From the NCBI GenBank assembly GCA_964455525.1, contig CAYVWR010000003.1:186001-250000 (forward strand): a DNA stretch of 64,000 bases. The letters are read 5' to 3'. A program made the position numbers and the translations under genes. Numbering within the stretch: the stretch's first letter is position 1; every line of letters starts with the position of its first letter. Positions 8,144 to 17,744 of the stretch are shown here, piece by piece. The notes under the pieces are model-generated. The model was not told the origin of the DNA and did no database searches. It was given only the letters and a program-made list of their open reading frames with translations. This DNA comes from JAFDZV01 sp964455525 (lineage in GTDB: Bacteria; Bacteroidota; Ignavibacteria; OLB7).

Positions 8144-9940
8144 ATGACTCGCAGAACATTAGCACTGGCCGCCGCCGCATGGATGGCAGTTGGCATGGCC
8201 GCAACAGCACAGGTGGTCCCCGGAGCCATTCAGGTCGTGGGTGATATCACAAGCAATACGACATGGTCGGCCGATAACATCTATCAGATCAACGGCACGG
8301 TAAAGGTGCTGGCTCCCGCCACGCTCACCATCGAAGCCGGCTCGCTGATCTATGGTAATGCCGTCACGGTTCGCAACTGCATTCAGGTGGAGCGCGGCGC
8401 AAAGATCATCGCCAAGGGGACGGCACAGAAGCCGATCATCTTCTCCTCGGCAAAGGCGCAGGGCGCCAAGGCTCCCGGCGACTGGGGTGGCATTATCGTG
8501 CTCGGCCAGGCGACCATCAACTCGCCCGGTGGCACCAACATCGTTGAAGGTGGCACCGGCGGCGTCTATGGCGGCAACAACGATGCCGATAACAGCGGCG
8601 AAATCGAGTACGTCCGTATCGAATACGGCGGGCAGGTTTTTGCTACCGACAACGAGATCAACGGCCTTACGCTGGCCGGCGTCGGCAATGGAACAAATAT
8701 CAATCATGTGCAGGCCAGCTACATCAACGATGATGCGTTCGAGTGGTTTGGCGGCACCGTCAACGGCAGAAACCTGATAGCCCTCGGCGCGATCGACGAT
8801 GATTTCGATACCGATCTGGGCTATCGTGGCCGTTTGCAGTTCATTTATGCTCAGAAGGATTCCCTCTGGTCGGATCTCTCGGCCAGCAGCTCATCGAATG
8901 GTTTCGAGGCCGATAACGATGCCACCGGCACTGCCAATGCGCCGCTCTCGAAGCCGATCGTCTCCAATGCGACCATCGTTGGCCCGTGGCGCGACAACAC
9001 TATCCCAGACTGGGGGCAGGACTTCACCCGTGGCGCTCATCTTCGCCGCAATACCGACTATGGCATCTTCAATTCGGTGATAACCGGATGGAACGTCGCC
9101 ATGCGTATCGACGGCGCTACAATGGGCGTTGCCTGCCCGCAGAACAGCGATCTCGCCGTTCAGAACTCCGTTGTCACCGGCACGATCGAGAACAACGGAA
9201 CGCAGCCACCGCTGGGTGATGTAAGCGCGTGGTTCGATTGTTCCGGCGCTGGCAATACCCGCCTTGCCAACCACCCCGATGCTATGCTCGTCGGAGTGAC
9301 GCAGACGAACCTTACCAACCCTGATCCACGTCCGGCCCCCGGTTCCCCTGCTGTTACGGGCGCCAGCTTCTCCAACGGGCTGCTTGCTGCCGGCAACAAC
9401 TTCACCTTTGGCAGCACAACCTATCGTGGCGCGTTCGATCCGTCGCTCAGCCGTGATGCACAGTGGGATAAGCCATGGAGCAATTACAACCCGCAGCATA
9501 CCACCTATGTGAAGCACAAGGCCGGCTGGAATCTGGTGTCGCTCGCGAACACCCCTGCCAACGCCGATAAGAACGCGGTGTTCCCGAACAACAACTCGAA
9601 TGCCTTCCGGTTCAATAGCGGCTATCAGGTCGATAACACCCTCGACCCGAAGGTTGGCTACTGGATTCTTCTGAGCGATAACCGTACGATCGAGCAGGTC
9701 GGCGCAACCGTGAGCCTTCCGCAGACCATCAACGTGCAGCCGGGATGGAACCTGATCGCAACCGGCTCCAGCCAGTATGCTCCGGTTGCCAGCCTTACTG
9801 CCAGTGGCACCACGATCCTCTCAAGCTTCTTTGCGTTCGATAATGGCTATCAGCCGGTTGCCAGCGCTGGCGCGCTTGCTCCGGGACGCGCCTACTGGGT
9901 GAACGTCTCCGCTGCCGGCACCATCACGTTCAATCCGTAA
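8144..9940 (+). CDS. Secreted beta-helix protein with C-terminal GWNL/YW module
   Basis: Exported 598-residue protein. ATG at 8144 is chosen for the GGAGAA ribosome binding site just upstream and because it begins a clean signal peptide (residues 1-23, ending ATAQ). Residues about 25-400 are Gly/Asn/Asp-rich with repeated short strands (TLTIEAGSLIYG, GDWGGIIVLGQA) typical of right-handed parallel beta-helix proteins common in Bacteroidota and Chlorobiota. The last 140 residues hold two copies of a module starting GWNLV or GWNLI and ending GYW or YWVNV. The same module ends the protein at 17745-19889. There is no classical Por sorting domain. It leads a run of exported proteins on the same strand; surface or outer-membrane location is inferred, and the ligand is unknown. 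Confidence 0.85.
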   Translation: MTRRTLALAAAAWMAVGMAATAQVVPGAIQVVGDITSNTTWSADNIYQINGTVKVLAPATLTIEAGSLIYGNAVTVRNCIQVERGAKIIAKGTAQKPIIFSSAKAQGAKAPGDWGGIIVLGQATINSPGGTNIVEGGTGGVYGGNNDADNSGEIEYVRIEYGGQVFATDNEINGLTLAGVGNGTNINHVQASYINDDAFEWFGGTVNGRNLIALGAIDDDFDTDLGYRGRLQFIYAQKDSLWSDLSASSSSNGFEADNDATGTANAPLSKPIVSNATIVGPWRDNTIPDWGQDFTRGAHLRRNTDYGIFNSVITGWNVAMRIDGATMGVACPQNSDLAVQNSVVTGTIENNGTQPPLGDVSAWFDCSGAGNTRLANHPDAMLVGVTQTNLTNPDPRPAPGSPAVTGASFSNGLLAAGNNFTFGSTTYRGAFDPSLSRDAQWDKPWSNYNPQHTTYVKHKAGWNLVSLANTPANADKNAVFPNNNSNAFRFNSGYQVDNTLDPKVGYWILLSDNRTIEQVGATVSLPQTINVQPGWNLIATGSSQYAPVASLTASGTTILSSFFAFDNGYQPVASAGALAPGRAYWVNVSAAGTITFNP

Positions 9941-10004
9941 GACGACCGTAAGACGAACAGGCAGACAAGTCATACAGGAACCTTTTCCAATTCCAACCAA
10001 CCCA

Positions 10005-12341
10005 ATGAAGACCAGAACGCTTATTGCCCGTTTTGCCATGATGGCCGTTGTTGCCATCACGCTGGGAGGCTCCGCCTTTGCCCAGGCGACTTCCGATATC
10101 CCGTTGTTCGTTCGTGATAACGGCACCGGCCGTGATACGCTCCGCTGGGGCGTGAACCCTGCTGCCACCAATGGCCGCGATGCGGCTCTTGGCGAGGACG
10201 AGCAGCCACCAGCACCGCCGGAAGGTGTGCTCGATGCCCGTTGGATCAACGTTGGCACCAGCAATAATTTCGGCCAGGGTGTCAAGAAGAATTTCCGTGC
10301 CTCCACGCTCCCCACCCAGCGCGATACCTTTCGCATCAAGGTGCAGCCTGGAGTCGATGGTTATCCGATGACGATCTCATGGCCGGACCTGAGCGCATAC
10401 TTCGGATCTGCCAGCCTTCGCTTTGTCGATGGTGATGGCGATGCGTTCACTATGGATATGACGACCGGAACCTCCTTCGTCTTCTCGAATCCGTCGTCGG
10501 CCACGTCGCAGATCACTATCACCACCCAAAGCCCGCTTGCTCCGGCCACCGGCATCGCTGCAAGCCCGGCCGCGATCAACTTCGGCGTCGTCAATGTCCC
10601 GGTCCCTGGCGAGGCCACACAGCAGGTGACGCTAACCAATCTTGGCGCCACCACGATCACGATCGACTCGGTCCGTTCCACCGATACGAACTTCCATATT
10701 CTCAACTCCAGCGATGGCAGCACCATTGCCGGAGGTGCAACCAGCACGTTCGATGTGAAGTTTGTTGCTCCAGAGGGGGGCGCCTTCTCCGGCATCGTCC
10801 AGGTCTATCATAGCGCCAGCGGCTCCCCTGCCAATATCCCGGTAAGCGCAAACGCGAGCAGCGGTCTGGGGTTGTATTTCAACAGGACCGAGAATCGCGT
10901 GATGGATAACCGCGCCAATGTCTATACCGAAGCCGTCGGCCTGAAGTATGCGGGCGCAACGCCGTTGCAGGGGATTCAGTTCAAGATCACCGCGCCAAGC
11001 ACGATCGTGAAGCTGAAGTCGGTCGTGCTCGGGCCAGCCCTTACACCGGCCGGCTGGAACTTCGATTACGAGCTTGTGAACGCCGCAAGCGGCTCCGAGC
11101 TGAAGGTGGTTCTGTATGGCGAGGATAGCACGATGAACCTTCCGGCCGGAACCTACGACAGCCTTTTTGTGGTCCGCTACGATGTCAAGGATATCAAGAC
11201 CTGCAATGGTGGGCCTGGTGGCGATACGGCCATCGCCCTTGCGTTCCTGAACAGCGTTGAGTCGGTCCTCGCCACCAACCTTGGCGAGCCAGGTGGTGTC
11301 GGTGTCGATCCTGACCGCGATACCACGAGCTTCTTTGTGCACAACAGCTCGGCTCGTGGCGATGTCAACTGCGACGACCGTGTGGATATTCTCGACGTGC
11401 TTGAGACGATCGACGTCGTCCTTGGTCGTAAGACCTTCGAGCCGTGGCAGTTCAATCGCGCCGACCTTGCGCCGTGGAGCCCGACCTGGACCCCGTCCGG
11501 CATTCAGTTCTTTGATGATGCCAGCAATTACGGCGATAACAAGGTGAACGTGCAGGATGTGGTATTGATGATCAATGCCATCCTCAACGAGGAATGGCCG
11601 GACAACGTGCAGTTGTTCAGGGCGTCCGGTGAAGACCAGAACGATGCTGATGCCTCCGCCGATGGCGCGGTGAGCGCCATGCCCGGATCGATCTACGATG
11701 TGAAGTTCACCTATACGATCGCCCGCAATGGCATCGATGTCGATATGCACAACCTTGTGCCGGTGAAGGGCATCCAGATGAAGCTCAAGGCCACGGAGGT
11801 CCCGAGCGATGTGGATGTCAGGCTTATGTCGGCTGTCGAAGGGGATTTCGCGGTCAGCAAGCTTGTGAAGAACGGCGAGGTTCGCATCGTAATCTATTCG
11901 CTCAGCGGTGATGTTATGCCGGAGTCGAATGGCAGCCTGATGCAGATCCCGTTCAGCGTTGTCAACCCGAATGCCATCGCCGTGGTCGAGCCGATCACCG
12001 TTGGCGGCGCCGATAATCGTGGCCTTGTGGTAGAGTACCAGATGAACAATGTTGCCGGTGTGAACGATGAGGCTGCAAGGAACTTCCGCTTCGAGAGCGC
12101 GCCGAATCCGTTCAACAATTCCACCACGATCGGTTATACGCTCGCGTCAAGCTCCGAGGTGTCGGTTGTCATCACCGATGCCACCGGCGCCGAGGTTGTC
12201 CGTCTGGTGGATAATGCCCGCCAGAATGCCGGTGAGCAGAGCGTGGTCTTCAATGCGCTCAATCTTGCCAGTGGCACCTACTTCTGCACGCTGAGTGTTG
12301 ATGGCGTATCGGCAACACAGAAGCTGATTGTCAATCGCTAA
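10005..12341 (+). CDS. Type IX-secreted protein with cohesin-like and dockerin-like domains
   Basis: Large exported protein (778 aa). A signal peptide (1-26, ending AFAQ) is followed by an unnamed domain (about 28-185) with the run LGEDEQPPAPPEG and the strand YPMTISWPDL, shared with the next two genes. Then comes an ASPM/SPD-2/Hydin-like immunoglobulin fold (about 187-285), a cohesin-like region (286-440), a dockerin-like pair of calcium loops (about 450-525: GDVNCDDRVDILD and GDNKVNVQD), a second cohesin-like region (about 555-685) and a type A Por sorting domain (about 690-778: APNPFNNSTTIGY ... GTYFCTLSV). The sorting domain implies export through the type IX system and attachment to the cell surface. 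ATG at 10005 lies 64 bases after the previous stop, suggesting co-transcription. Confidence 0.88.
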   Translation: MKTRTLIARFAMMAVVAITLGGSAFAQATSDIPLFVRDNGTGRDTLRWGVNPAATNGRDAALGEDEQPPAPPEGVLDARWINVGTSNNFGQGVKKNFRASTLPTQRDTFRIKVQPGVDGYPMTISWPDLSAYFGSASLRFVDGDGDAFTMDMTTGTSFVFSNPSSATSQITITTQSPLAPATGIAASPAAINFGVVNVPVPGEATQQVTLTNLGATTITIDSVRSTDTNFHILNSSDGSTIAGGATSTFDVKFVAPEGGAFSGIVQVYHSASGSPANIPVSANASSGLGLYFNRTENRVMDNRANVYTEAVGLKYAGATPLQGIQFKITAPSTIVKLKSVVLGPALTPAGWNFDYELVNAASGSELKVVLYGEDSTMNLPAGTYDSLFVVRYDVKDIKTCNGGPGGDTAIALAFLNSVESVLATNLGEPGGVGVDPDRDTTSFFVHNSSARGDVNCDDRVDILDVLETIDVVLGRKTFEPWQFNRADLAPWSPTWTPSGIQFFDDASNYGDNKVNVQDVVLMINAILNEEWPDNVQLFRASGEDQNDADASADGAVSAMPGSIYDVKFTYTIARNGIDVDMHNLVPVKGIQMKLKATEVPSDVDVRLMSAVEGDFAVSKLVKNGEVRIVIYSLSGDVMPESNGSLMQIPFSVVNPNAIAVVEPITVGGADNRGLVVEYQMNNVAGVNDEAARNFRFESAPNPFNNSTTIGYTLASSSEVSVVITDATGAEVVRLVDNARQNAGEQSVVFNALNLASGTYFCTLSVDGVSATQKLIVNR

Positions 12342-12745
12342 CGATATGTGCAATAGCCTGCAAAGGGAGTCGGCAGATCTGTACGTTCGTTCAACAGCGG
12401 GTCTGTAGCACAGATAGCCCGGCCAGGCACAGCGGTTGATTCCGCTGCCATCTCTGCCGAGATGGGATCGCAGCCCGAATCATGGGGAAACGATTGCCGC
12501 CAGCTCGAATACTCGGGCTGGCGGCATGCATATTCAACGGATCGGGCGCTGCCGATGTGCTGCTGCCATCTCTGCCTCTGTTCAGGAAGCGATCCGTGGC
12601 CGTTTGCAGGAGGGAGTATTTCATATAATTCCGTATCAAGTTGATCTGCTGCACAACATGGTGGTACTCATAACTGCCAGGTAATACTGGGACCATAAAT
12701 TTGTCGTGTGTTATAAAGGCTCATCATTATTTGGTGTGTATATCA
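12342..12745. other. Intergenic stretch between surface-protein paralogues
   Basis: About 400 bases with no supported gene. It holds the hairpin at 12495-12526. A TAAATTTG octamer at about 12695-12702 matches the Bacteroidota -7 box TAnnTTTG and lies some 45 bases before the next start, but no partner -33 TTTG is seen at the usual distance. Confidence 0.4.
12495..12526. terminator. 14-bp hairpin, terminator-like
   Basis: Arms 12495-12508 and 12513-12526 pair over 14 bp (one G-U pair) around a 4-base loop, about 150 bases after the 10005-12341 gene. There is no U-run, so intrinsic termination is not certain. Confidence 0.5.
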
Positions 12746-13321
12746 ATGAACATCAGTTACGCCGCTGTACTGCTTTGCTGTATCGTCTCTATAATGATCG
12801 CCGTACCCTTGGTTGCCTCTGCCCAGTCCGATCTGATGCTGGTCGTGCGCGACAGAGCCGATGGGGTGAACGTCCTTCACTGGGGATTTCAGATCGGCGC
12901 AACCTCCGGCCTGGACAGGGATCTGGGAGAGGAGGAGTTCCCTCCAGCCCCACCTGAATTTCTGTTCGAGGCGCGTTGGATAGATCCACGTGCGGAACAG
13001 CGGTTGGGGCAGGGAAGCAAGGTGGACTTCCGAGATCCCGGAACCATGCGGGATTCATTCCGCTTGCGTGTGCAGACCGCCCTGGAGAACTATCCGGTTA
13101 CGGTGGCGTGGCCGGCCCTGGGAGATGAGATAGCCTCTGCTGAAATCCGTTATATCGACGCCGATGGCAACGCAATTGTGCACGATATGAAAACAGAGCA
13201 GTTGCTTAGCTGCGCCAATACGGAGATGGTCTCGAACATTCTGATCGTCGTGGAGTTGCAGGGGGACGAGACGATTATTCCCGGAATGAATGTTCCGGGA
13301 ATAATCGACCGAAAACGCTGA
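12746..13321 (+). CDS. Secreted paralogue with only the shared N-terminal domain
   Basis: Exported 191-residue protein, second of three neighbouring paralogues. ATG at 12746 opens a signal peptide (about 1-27, ending ASAQ). The rest matches the domain seen in the genes at 10005 and 13842: LGEEEFPPAPPEF, LGQGSKVDFR, YPVTVAWPAL, AEIRYIDADG. Unlike them it has no partner domain and no Por sorting sequence, so it would be released into the periplasm rather than sent to the surface. Its last codons run through a perfect 15-bp inverted repeat (13272-13307), giving the mirror-like peptide IIPGMNVPGII. This suggests the 3' end was lost and the frame now reads through a former terminator. Confidence 0.75.
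   Translation: MNISYAAVLLCCIVSIMIAVPLVASAQSDLMLVVRDRADGVNVLHWGFQIGATSGLDRDLGEEEFPPAPPEFLFEARWIDPRAEQRLGQGSKVDFRDPGTMRDSFRLRVQTALENYPVTVAWPALGDEIASAEIRYIDADGNAIVHDMKTEQLLSCANTEMVSNILIVVELQGDETIIPGMNVPGIIDRKR
13272..13307. repeat. Perfect 15-bp inverted repeat inside the 3' end of a CDS
   Basis: Arms 13272-13286 and 13293-13307 are exact complements around the 6-base loop TGAATG. The hairpin lies in the last 17 codons of the gene ending at 13321. It looks like a terminator stem captured by the reading frame; no T-run follows on the plus strand. Confidence 0.8.
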
Positions 13322-13841
13322 AAGCCACTATGGGCATGCTCATAAGCAATACTTAATTTGCGGCCGCAGCGCTCCGGCTCTATGTTTGTTCAGGATGTTA
13401 TGCCGCAGTGTGCTGATGCTGCGATAAACGATTGGCAGGCTGCCCTGGCAGCGGATTGCCATATGCCGGGGCGTCCCGGCAGGCGCTGAAAAACCTGCGC
13501 CGGTATTGCTGATGGATGGTCCGGCGACTGGGTAGAACGGCAGTGGAAATGCCGGTGGAGCTTGTACAATATATCGAGTCGGGAGCGTTGTGTGCTGCAA
13601 GCCCCGTTCGGAACAGAGATCCCCGTGACCTCTGCTCCGAACGGGGCGTTTTTATGTCCCGCGAGTTAAGCTACACCATCCCGGTTCTTCGCGCATTCGT
13701 GCTCCGGGCGTTGGGCTGATCGCCTGGGATTTCTGCCAGCCGCAAGGAGTGCCGATCCATGCTTCGGCATCCTGTCATGTTGAAATATTACGCTGCATCC
13801 CATTAACTGAAACCGTACATACTTCGGAATATCGAGTCATA
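13322..13841. other. Intergenic stretch with terminator
   Basis: About 520 bases between two paralogues with no supported gene; short frames on both strands have no coding character. The only clear feature is the terminator at 13601-13653. The bases between 13322 and 13600 may be the non-coding remains of the lost 3' part of the preceding gene, but I find no recognisable protein fragment. Confidence 0.45.
13601..13653 (+). terminator. Intrinsic terminator upstream of third paralogue
   Basis: A 12-bp perfect outer stem (13601-13612 with 13636-13647) extends into an inner 5-bp stem (CAGAG/CTCTG) and is followed by GTTTTT. This is a canonical terminator on the plus strand, about 280 bases beyond the nearest upstream stop codon. 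Confidence 0.85.
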
Positions 13842-14702
13842 ATGAACAGAAGAACGACCGTTACGTGCATACTTTCCATTGCGCTTGGGCTGATGGCATT
13901 TGGCGCTGATCTCCAGGCGCAGCTTACGATGGATATCCCGATCGCCATCGCCGACAACGGCGATGGCGCACAGCCAGGGCGTGATACGTTGTATCTGGGG
14001 TTCAAGCCGGGTGCCACCAATGGCATCGATGGAGAACTCGGTGAGGATCAGCAGCCGCCCGCCCCTCCCGAGGGTGTGTTCGATGTGCGTTGGGTGAATG
14101 TAGGTTCGAGCAGCAATTTCGGCCAGGGAGTCAAGAGGAATTATCACGCGTATTTCTCTCCCGCCCAGAAGGATACCTTTCGTATGAGGCTCCAGCCAGG
14201 ATTTATGGAAGGGAAGAGCGGGTATCCCGTCACGATCTCCTGGCCGCCGCTTGCGCCGTATTTCACCACCGCCTCGCTCCGCTTTGTCGATGGCGATGGA
14301 GAGTCGCAGTCTCTGGATATGATGGCGGCGGCGGCGTTCACCTTCACCAATCCCTCCTCGATTACCTCGACGGTCACGATCACAACGGAAGGGCCAAGGG
14401 ACCCGGCAAGTTCTGTCGCCATACAGGATCTGGCCGCATCGCTTGAGCTGACGAACGCCCCAAATCCGGTTCGCCGGGGAGAGGGGAGCCGCATCTCCTA
14501 TATGCTTCAGCAATCCTCGTATGTGTCCATCCGGGTGTACAATGTGCTTGGCGAGCATCTGGCCACACTGCTGAACGGGCATCAGGCAGCGGGCCGCCAC
14601 TCGGTGAGGCTGGCCACCGAGGAGATGGTGCCGGGACGGTATTATTATACCGTCGAGACCTCTGCCGGATCCGCCGCCCGTACCTTTATTCTGACCGATT
14701 GA
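13842..14702 (+). CDS. Type IX-secreted paralogue with shared N-terminal domain
   Basis: Exported 286-residue protein. ATG at 13842 opens a signal peptide (about 1-26, ending LQAQ); in-frame sequence back to 13749 is not coding-like. Residues about 27-190 are the shared domain (LGEDQQPPAPPEGVF, NFGQGVKRNY, YPVTISWPPL, SLRFVDGDG), much closer to the 10005 protein than to the 12746 one. Some DNA stretches are nearly identical, pointing to fairly recent duplication. Residues about 200-286 are a Por/type A sorting domain (NAPNPVRRGEGSRISY ... GRYYYTVET), so it should be carried across the outer membrane by the type IX system. No known ligand or enzyme activity. It precedes a TonB-dependent receptor by about 150 bases. 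Confidence 0.85.
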   Translation: MNRRTTVTCILSIALGLMAFGADLQAQLTMDIPIAIADNGDGAQPGRDTLYLGFKPGATNGIDGELGEDQQPPAPPEGVFDVRWVNVGSSSNFGQGVKRNYHAYFSPAQKDTFRMRLQPGFMEGKSGYPVTISWPPLAPYFTTASLRFVDGDGESQSLDMMAAAAFTFTNPSSITSTVTITTEGPRDPASSVAIQDLAASLELTNAPNPVRRGEGSRISYMLQQSSYVSIRVYNVLGEHLATLLNGHQAAGRHSVRLATEEMVPGRYYYTVETSAGSAARTFILTD

Positions 14703-14854
14703 TCGGCGATATCCGTGCCGTGCGGGCCATGGGCATAGCAGCATTGCACGTGGCCTGCAAGAGAACGATCTATCGTACCATCTCCTCCATTGCTGCGGAG
14801 GAGTCCCAACCCTGCTATCATCGTATCCGTTCATAGCTATCCCTACCCATACCA

Positions 14855-17626
14855 ATGAACTCCCCAACGTTCGCGAAGATTCAGCACCGGATGCTGATTG
14901 CTCTTCTCTTCCTGCTGGCCTGCGATGGTTCATCGCTGATGGCGCAGAACCCGGCAGGAGAGATACGCGGCAGAGTTATCAGCCAGGATAATGGCGAGCC
15001 TGTTGTGCGCGCCACTGTCTCCCTTGTGGATACACGGCTTGGCGCCATCGCCGATCTAAACGGCGTCTATACGGTCCGTCGTATTCCTCCCGGCAGATAC
15101 AAGGTGCGTGTCAGCTTTCTCGGCTATCGTACCCGGGAGATCGACGATGTGGTTGTCGGGAACGATGTTACACGGCTTGATGTGGTGCTGGAGATATCCG
15201 CATTGAAGCGCGACGAGGTTGTGGTGACGGCGCAGGCAAGCGGTGGCACCGAGGGGGCATTGCTTAACGAGCGGCGTAAATCGGCTGTGCTGAGCGATGG
15301 AATATCGGCGGCGCAGATGCGCCGTCTGCCCGATGCTACCGGTGCTGATGCTCTCTCCCGTATCACAGGGCTTTCGATCGTGGGAAGCCGTTTTGTCAAC
15401 GTACGGGGTGTGAACGAGCGCTATAATAACACGCAGCTCAATGGCGTTACCATGGTAGGCACCGATCCTGGAAAGCGTGCGTTCTCCTTCGATCTTATTC
15501 CGGCCACACTTCTGGAAAATACCGTTGTAGCCAAAACCTTCACGCCCGATCTGCCAGGCGATTTCAGCGGCGGTCTGGTGCAGCTCAATACCATTGATTT
15601 TCCCGATCAGCAGGCTGTCCGTGTCTCCATCTCCGGCGGATTTTCCAGTGGGACAACGTTCAGAACGATGCAGCTTGGGCCTCGGGGCGGCACCGATTTC
15701 ATCGGCATGGATGATGGCACTCGTGCCATGCCAGGAACATTTCCCGATACCGGGAAGATCAATACCAACAACGGCTATACTGCCGGGGAGGTGGCACAGT
15801 ATGCCCGGCAGTTTAACAATAATTTCAGGACCACAGCGGTTACTGCGCTCCCCAATCTGAGCGCAGTCGTCTCCTATGGTAACCGGTTCTCGCTCTTCGA
15901 TAATGATGTCGGCATTATAGCGGCGCTTTCCTATCGCAATGGTTATGAGCATACGGCGATTCGCCGCTATGATACCCTTGTCGGCTCTGAATACAAGTTC
16001 AACCTGAGTGGTTTTCAGTCGGAATATTCGGTGTTATGGGGTGGCATCCTGAATCTCAGCTACAAGCTCTCCGACCTTCACACGATCAGCATCAAAAACA
16101 CCTATAATCGTATCGCCGAGGATCAGTACACAAATGTCCGCGGGCTTATCAACAATGGCGAGATCGAAAATGACCGTTATGTCTTCCAGTACCTGGAACG
16201 TTCGTTGTATAACGGCCAGATCAACGGCGATCACCTTCTGCCGGAGCTTGGGAATCTGCGGGTGCAGTGGCGTGGCTTTGGAACGCTCGGGGAACGTAAT
16301 GAGCCGGATCTGCGGCGCATGGGCTATGTGCGCCAGGCGGGGGATACGGCTGCGAAGTTTCAGGCGGTGCTAAGCCCATCCCTTACAAATCCCTATGGGG
16401 CAGGGCGAATCTTCTCCAATCTGAAGGAGGATCTCGCCGGTTTCGGTGCCGATTTCACTCTGCCGGTCGGCGCTGCACGGATAAAATTCGGGGCGCTTAC
16501 GGAGAATACCTCCCGGATATATGGAGTGCGCTCGTTTGCCTATACACTGAATAATCGTTCGTGGCAGCTTTCTTTTGCACATCTCGATACGCTGTACGAA
16601 TCGCATCATATCGATTCGGCGGCGATTTCGATGGAGGAGTTTACCACGGTCGGCGATGGTTATGGCGGCGAGTCGCATCTGCGCGCAGGATATTTGATGG
16701 CCGATATCCCGTTTCAGCTCCTCGGCGAACGCTTTCGCGGGATTCTCGGGGCACGCTACGAGGATAATCGTGTTATCGTTCACACGGTGGATGATCGGGC
16801 CAACCCGATCACGGTCGATTATCCAACCGGGGACTGGCTGCCATCGGCAGGGCTTATCTACGAGATCACCCCTGCGATCAACGCACGTCTTGCCTATAGC
16901 CGCACGCTGTCGCGACCGGATTTTCGTGAGTATTCGCGGAACATCTTCTTCGACTTTGTGCTCGATGCTCTCTCGTATGGAAACCCGGATCTGCAACGCC
17001 CGCTGATCAATAATTATGATGTCCGTCTGGAGTATTTCTCTGGTCCGGGTGAGGTGATGGCCATAAGCTTCTTTCATAAGAAGCTTGCCGGTGCGATCGA
17101 GGAATCGCCGGTACAGTTATTTGCCACGACGCTGGAGCGCACCTGGATCAACACCGATGCGGTCAATACCGGGATCGAGCTTGAGCTGCGCCGCTCGCTA
17201 GGTTTTCTGGGCGATCCCCTTGCGCCGTTCTCCTTCTCGATCAATTATACCTGGCTCGACTCGAAGGTTGACATCGATTCTGCCGGCGTGCGCACCCGGC
17301 GGCGCTTGCAGGGACAGTCGCCCTATGTTATCAATGCCGGATTGTATTACGATAACCCTGATCTCGGAACATCGGCGAGCCTTGCCTTCAACCGGTTCGG
17401 CGAGCGTATCACGACGATCTCCGCCGGTGCCATCCCGGCGCTTGTGGAGCAACCGTATAACCAGTACGATCTGACGATATCGCAGAGCTTCCTTTCGCAG
17501 TACGAGGCACGGCTGGCGATAAAGGATCTGTTCCCGAGCGATCGGATAGCCCGGCAGCTTGATCGTGATGCCAGGGTGGATGTGCGTGCGACAAGCATAT
17601 CGCTCGGCATCAGCGCACGATTCTGA
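14855..17626 (+). CDS. TonB-dependent outer-membrane receptor with carboxypeptidase-like N-terminal domain
   Basis: Outer-membrane gated channel of 923 residues for energy-dependent uptake. A signal peptide (about 1-31, ending LMAQ) is followed by a carboxypeptidase regulatory-like domain (about 36-115: GRVISQDNGEPVVRATVSL, YTVRRIPPGRYKVRVSFLGY), a plug domain (about 125-250, with RITGLSIVGSRFVNVRGVNERYN split across it) and a long beta-barrel ending in LGISARF, where the final Phe is the usual Bam signal. Most similar in layout to receptors used for large or carbohydrate ligands in Bacteroidota. No SusD-like lipoprotein is adjacent, so a Sus-type polysaccharide role is not supported. It sits inside a block of secreted repeat proteins. 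Confidence 0.93.
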   Translation: MNSPTFAKIQHRMLIALLFLLACDGSSLMAQNPAGEIRGRVISQDNGEPVVRATVSLVDTRLGAIADLNGVYTVRRIPPGRYKVRVSFLGYRTREIDDVVVGNDVTRLDVVLEISALKRDEVVVTAQASGGTEGALLNERRKSAVLSDGISAAQMRRLPDATGADALSRITGLSIVGSRFVNVRGVNERYNNTQLNGVTMVGTDPGKRAFSFDLIPATLLENTVVAKTFTPDLPGDFSGGLVQLNTIDFPDQQAVRVSISGGFSSGTTFRTMQLGPRGGTDFIGMDDGTRAMPGTFPDTGKINTNNGYTAGEVAQYARQFNNNFRTTAVTALPNLSAVVSYGNRFSLFDNDVGIIAALSYRNGYEHTAIRRYDTLVGSEYKFNLSGFQSEYSVLWGGILNLSYKLSDLHTISIKNTYNRIAEDQYTNVRGLINNGEIENDRYVFQYLERSLYNGQINGDHLLPELGNLRVQWRGFGTLGERNEPDLRRMGYVRQAGDTAAKFQAVLSPSLTNPYGAGRIFSNLKEDLAGFGADFTLPVGAARIKFGALTENTSRIYGVRSFAYTLNNRSWQLSFAHLDTLYESHHIDSAAISMEEFTTVGDGYGGESHLRAGYLMADIPFQLLGERFRGILGARYEDNRVIVHTVDDRANPITVDYPTGDWLPSAGLIYEITPAINARLAYSRTLSRPDFREYSRNIFFDFVLDALSYGNPDLQRPLINNYDVRLEYFSGPGEVMAISFFHKKLAGAIEESPVQLFATTLERTWINTDAVNTGIELELRRSLGFLGDPLAPFSFSINYTWLDSKVDIDSAGVRTRRRLQGQSPYVINAGLYYDNPDLGTSASLAFNRFGERITTISAGAIPALVEQPYNQYDLTISQSFLSQYEARLAIKDLFPSDRIARQLDRDARVDVRATSISLGISARF

Positions 17627-17744
17627 GCATGTGCTCGGCGCGGGGCGCGGCGTATGCCAACAGAGCCTGCGTGCCAACGTGGTGTGCAAAACCGGCGCCG
17701 TGAATGCAATGCATGTGTGCAACCAGTCAGCCAGGGCCAGCCTT

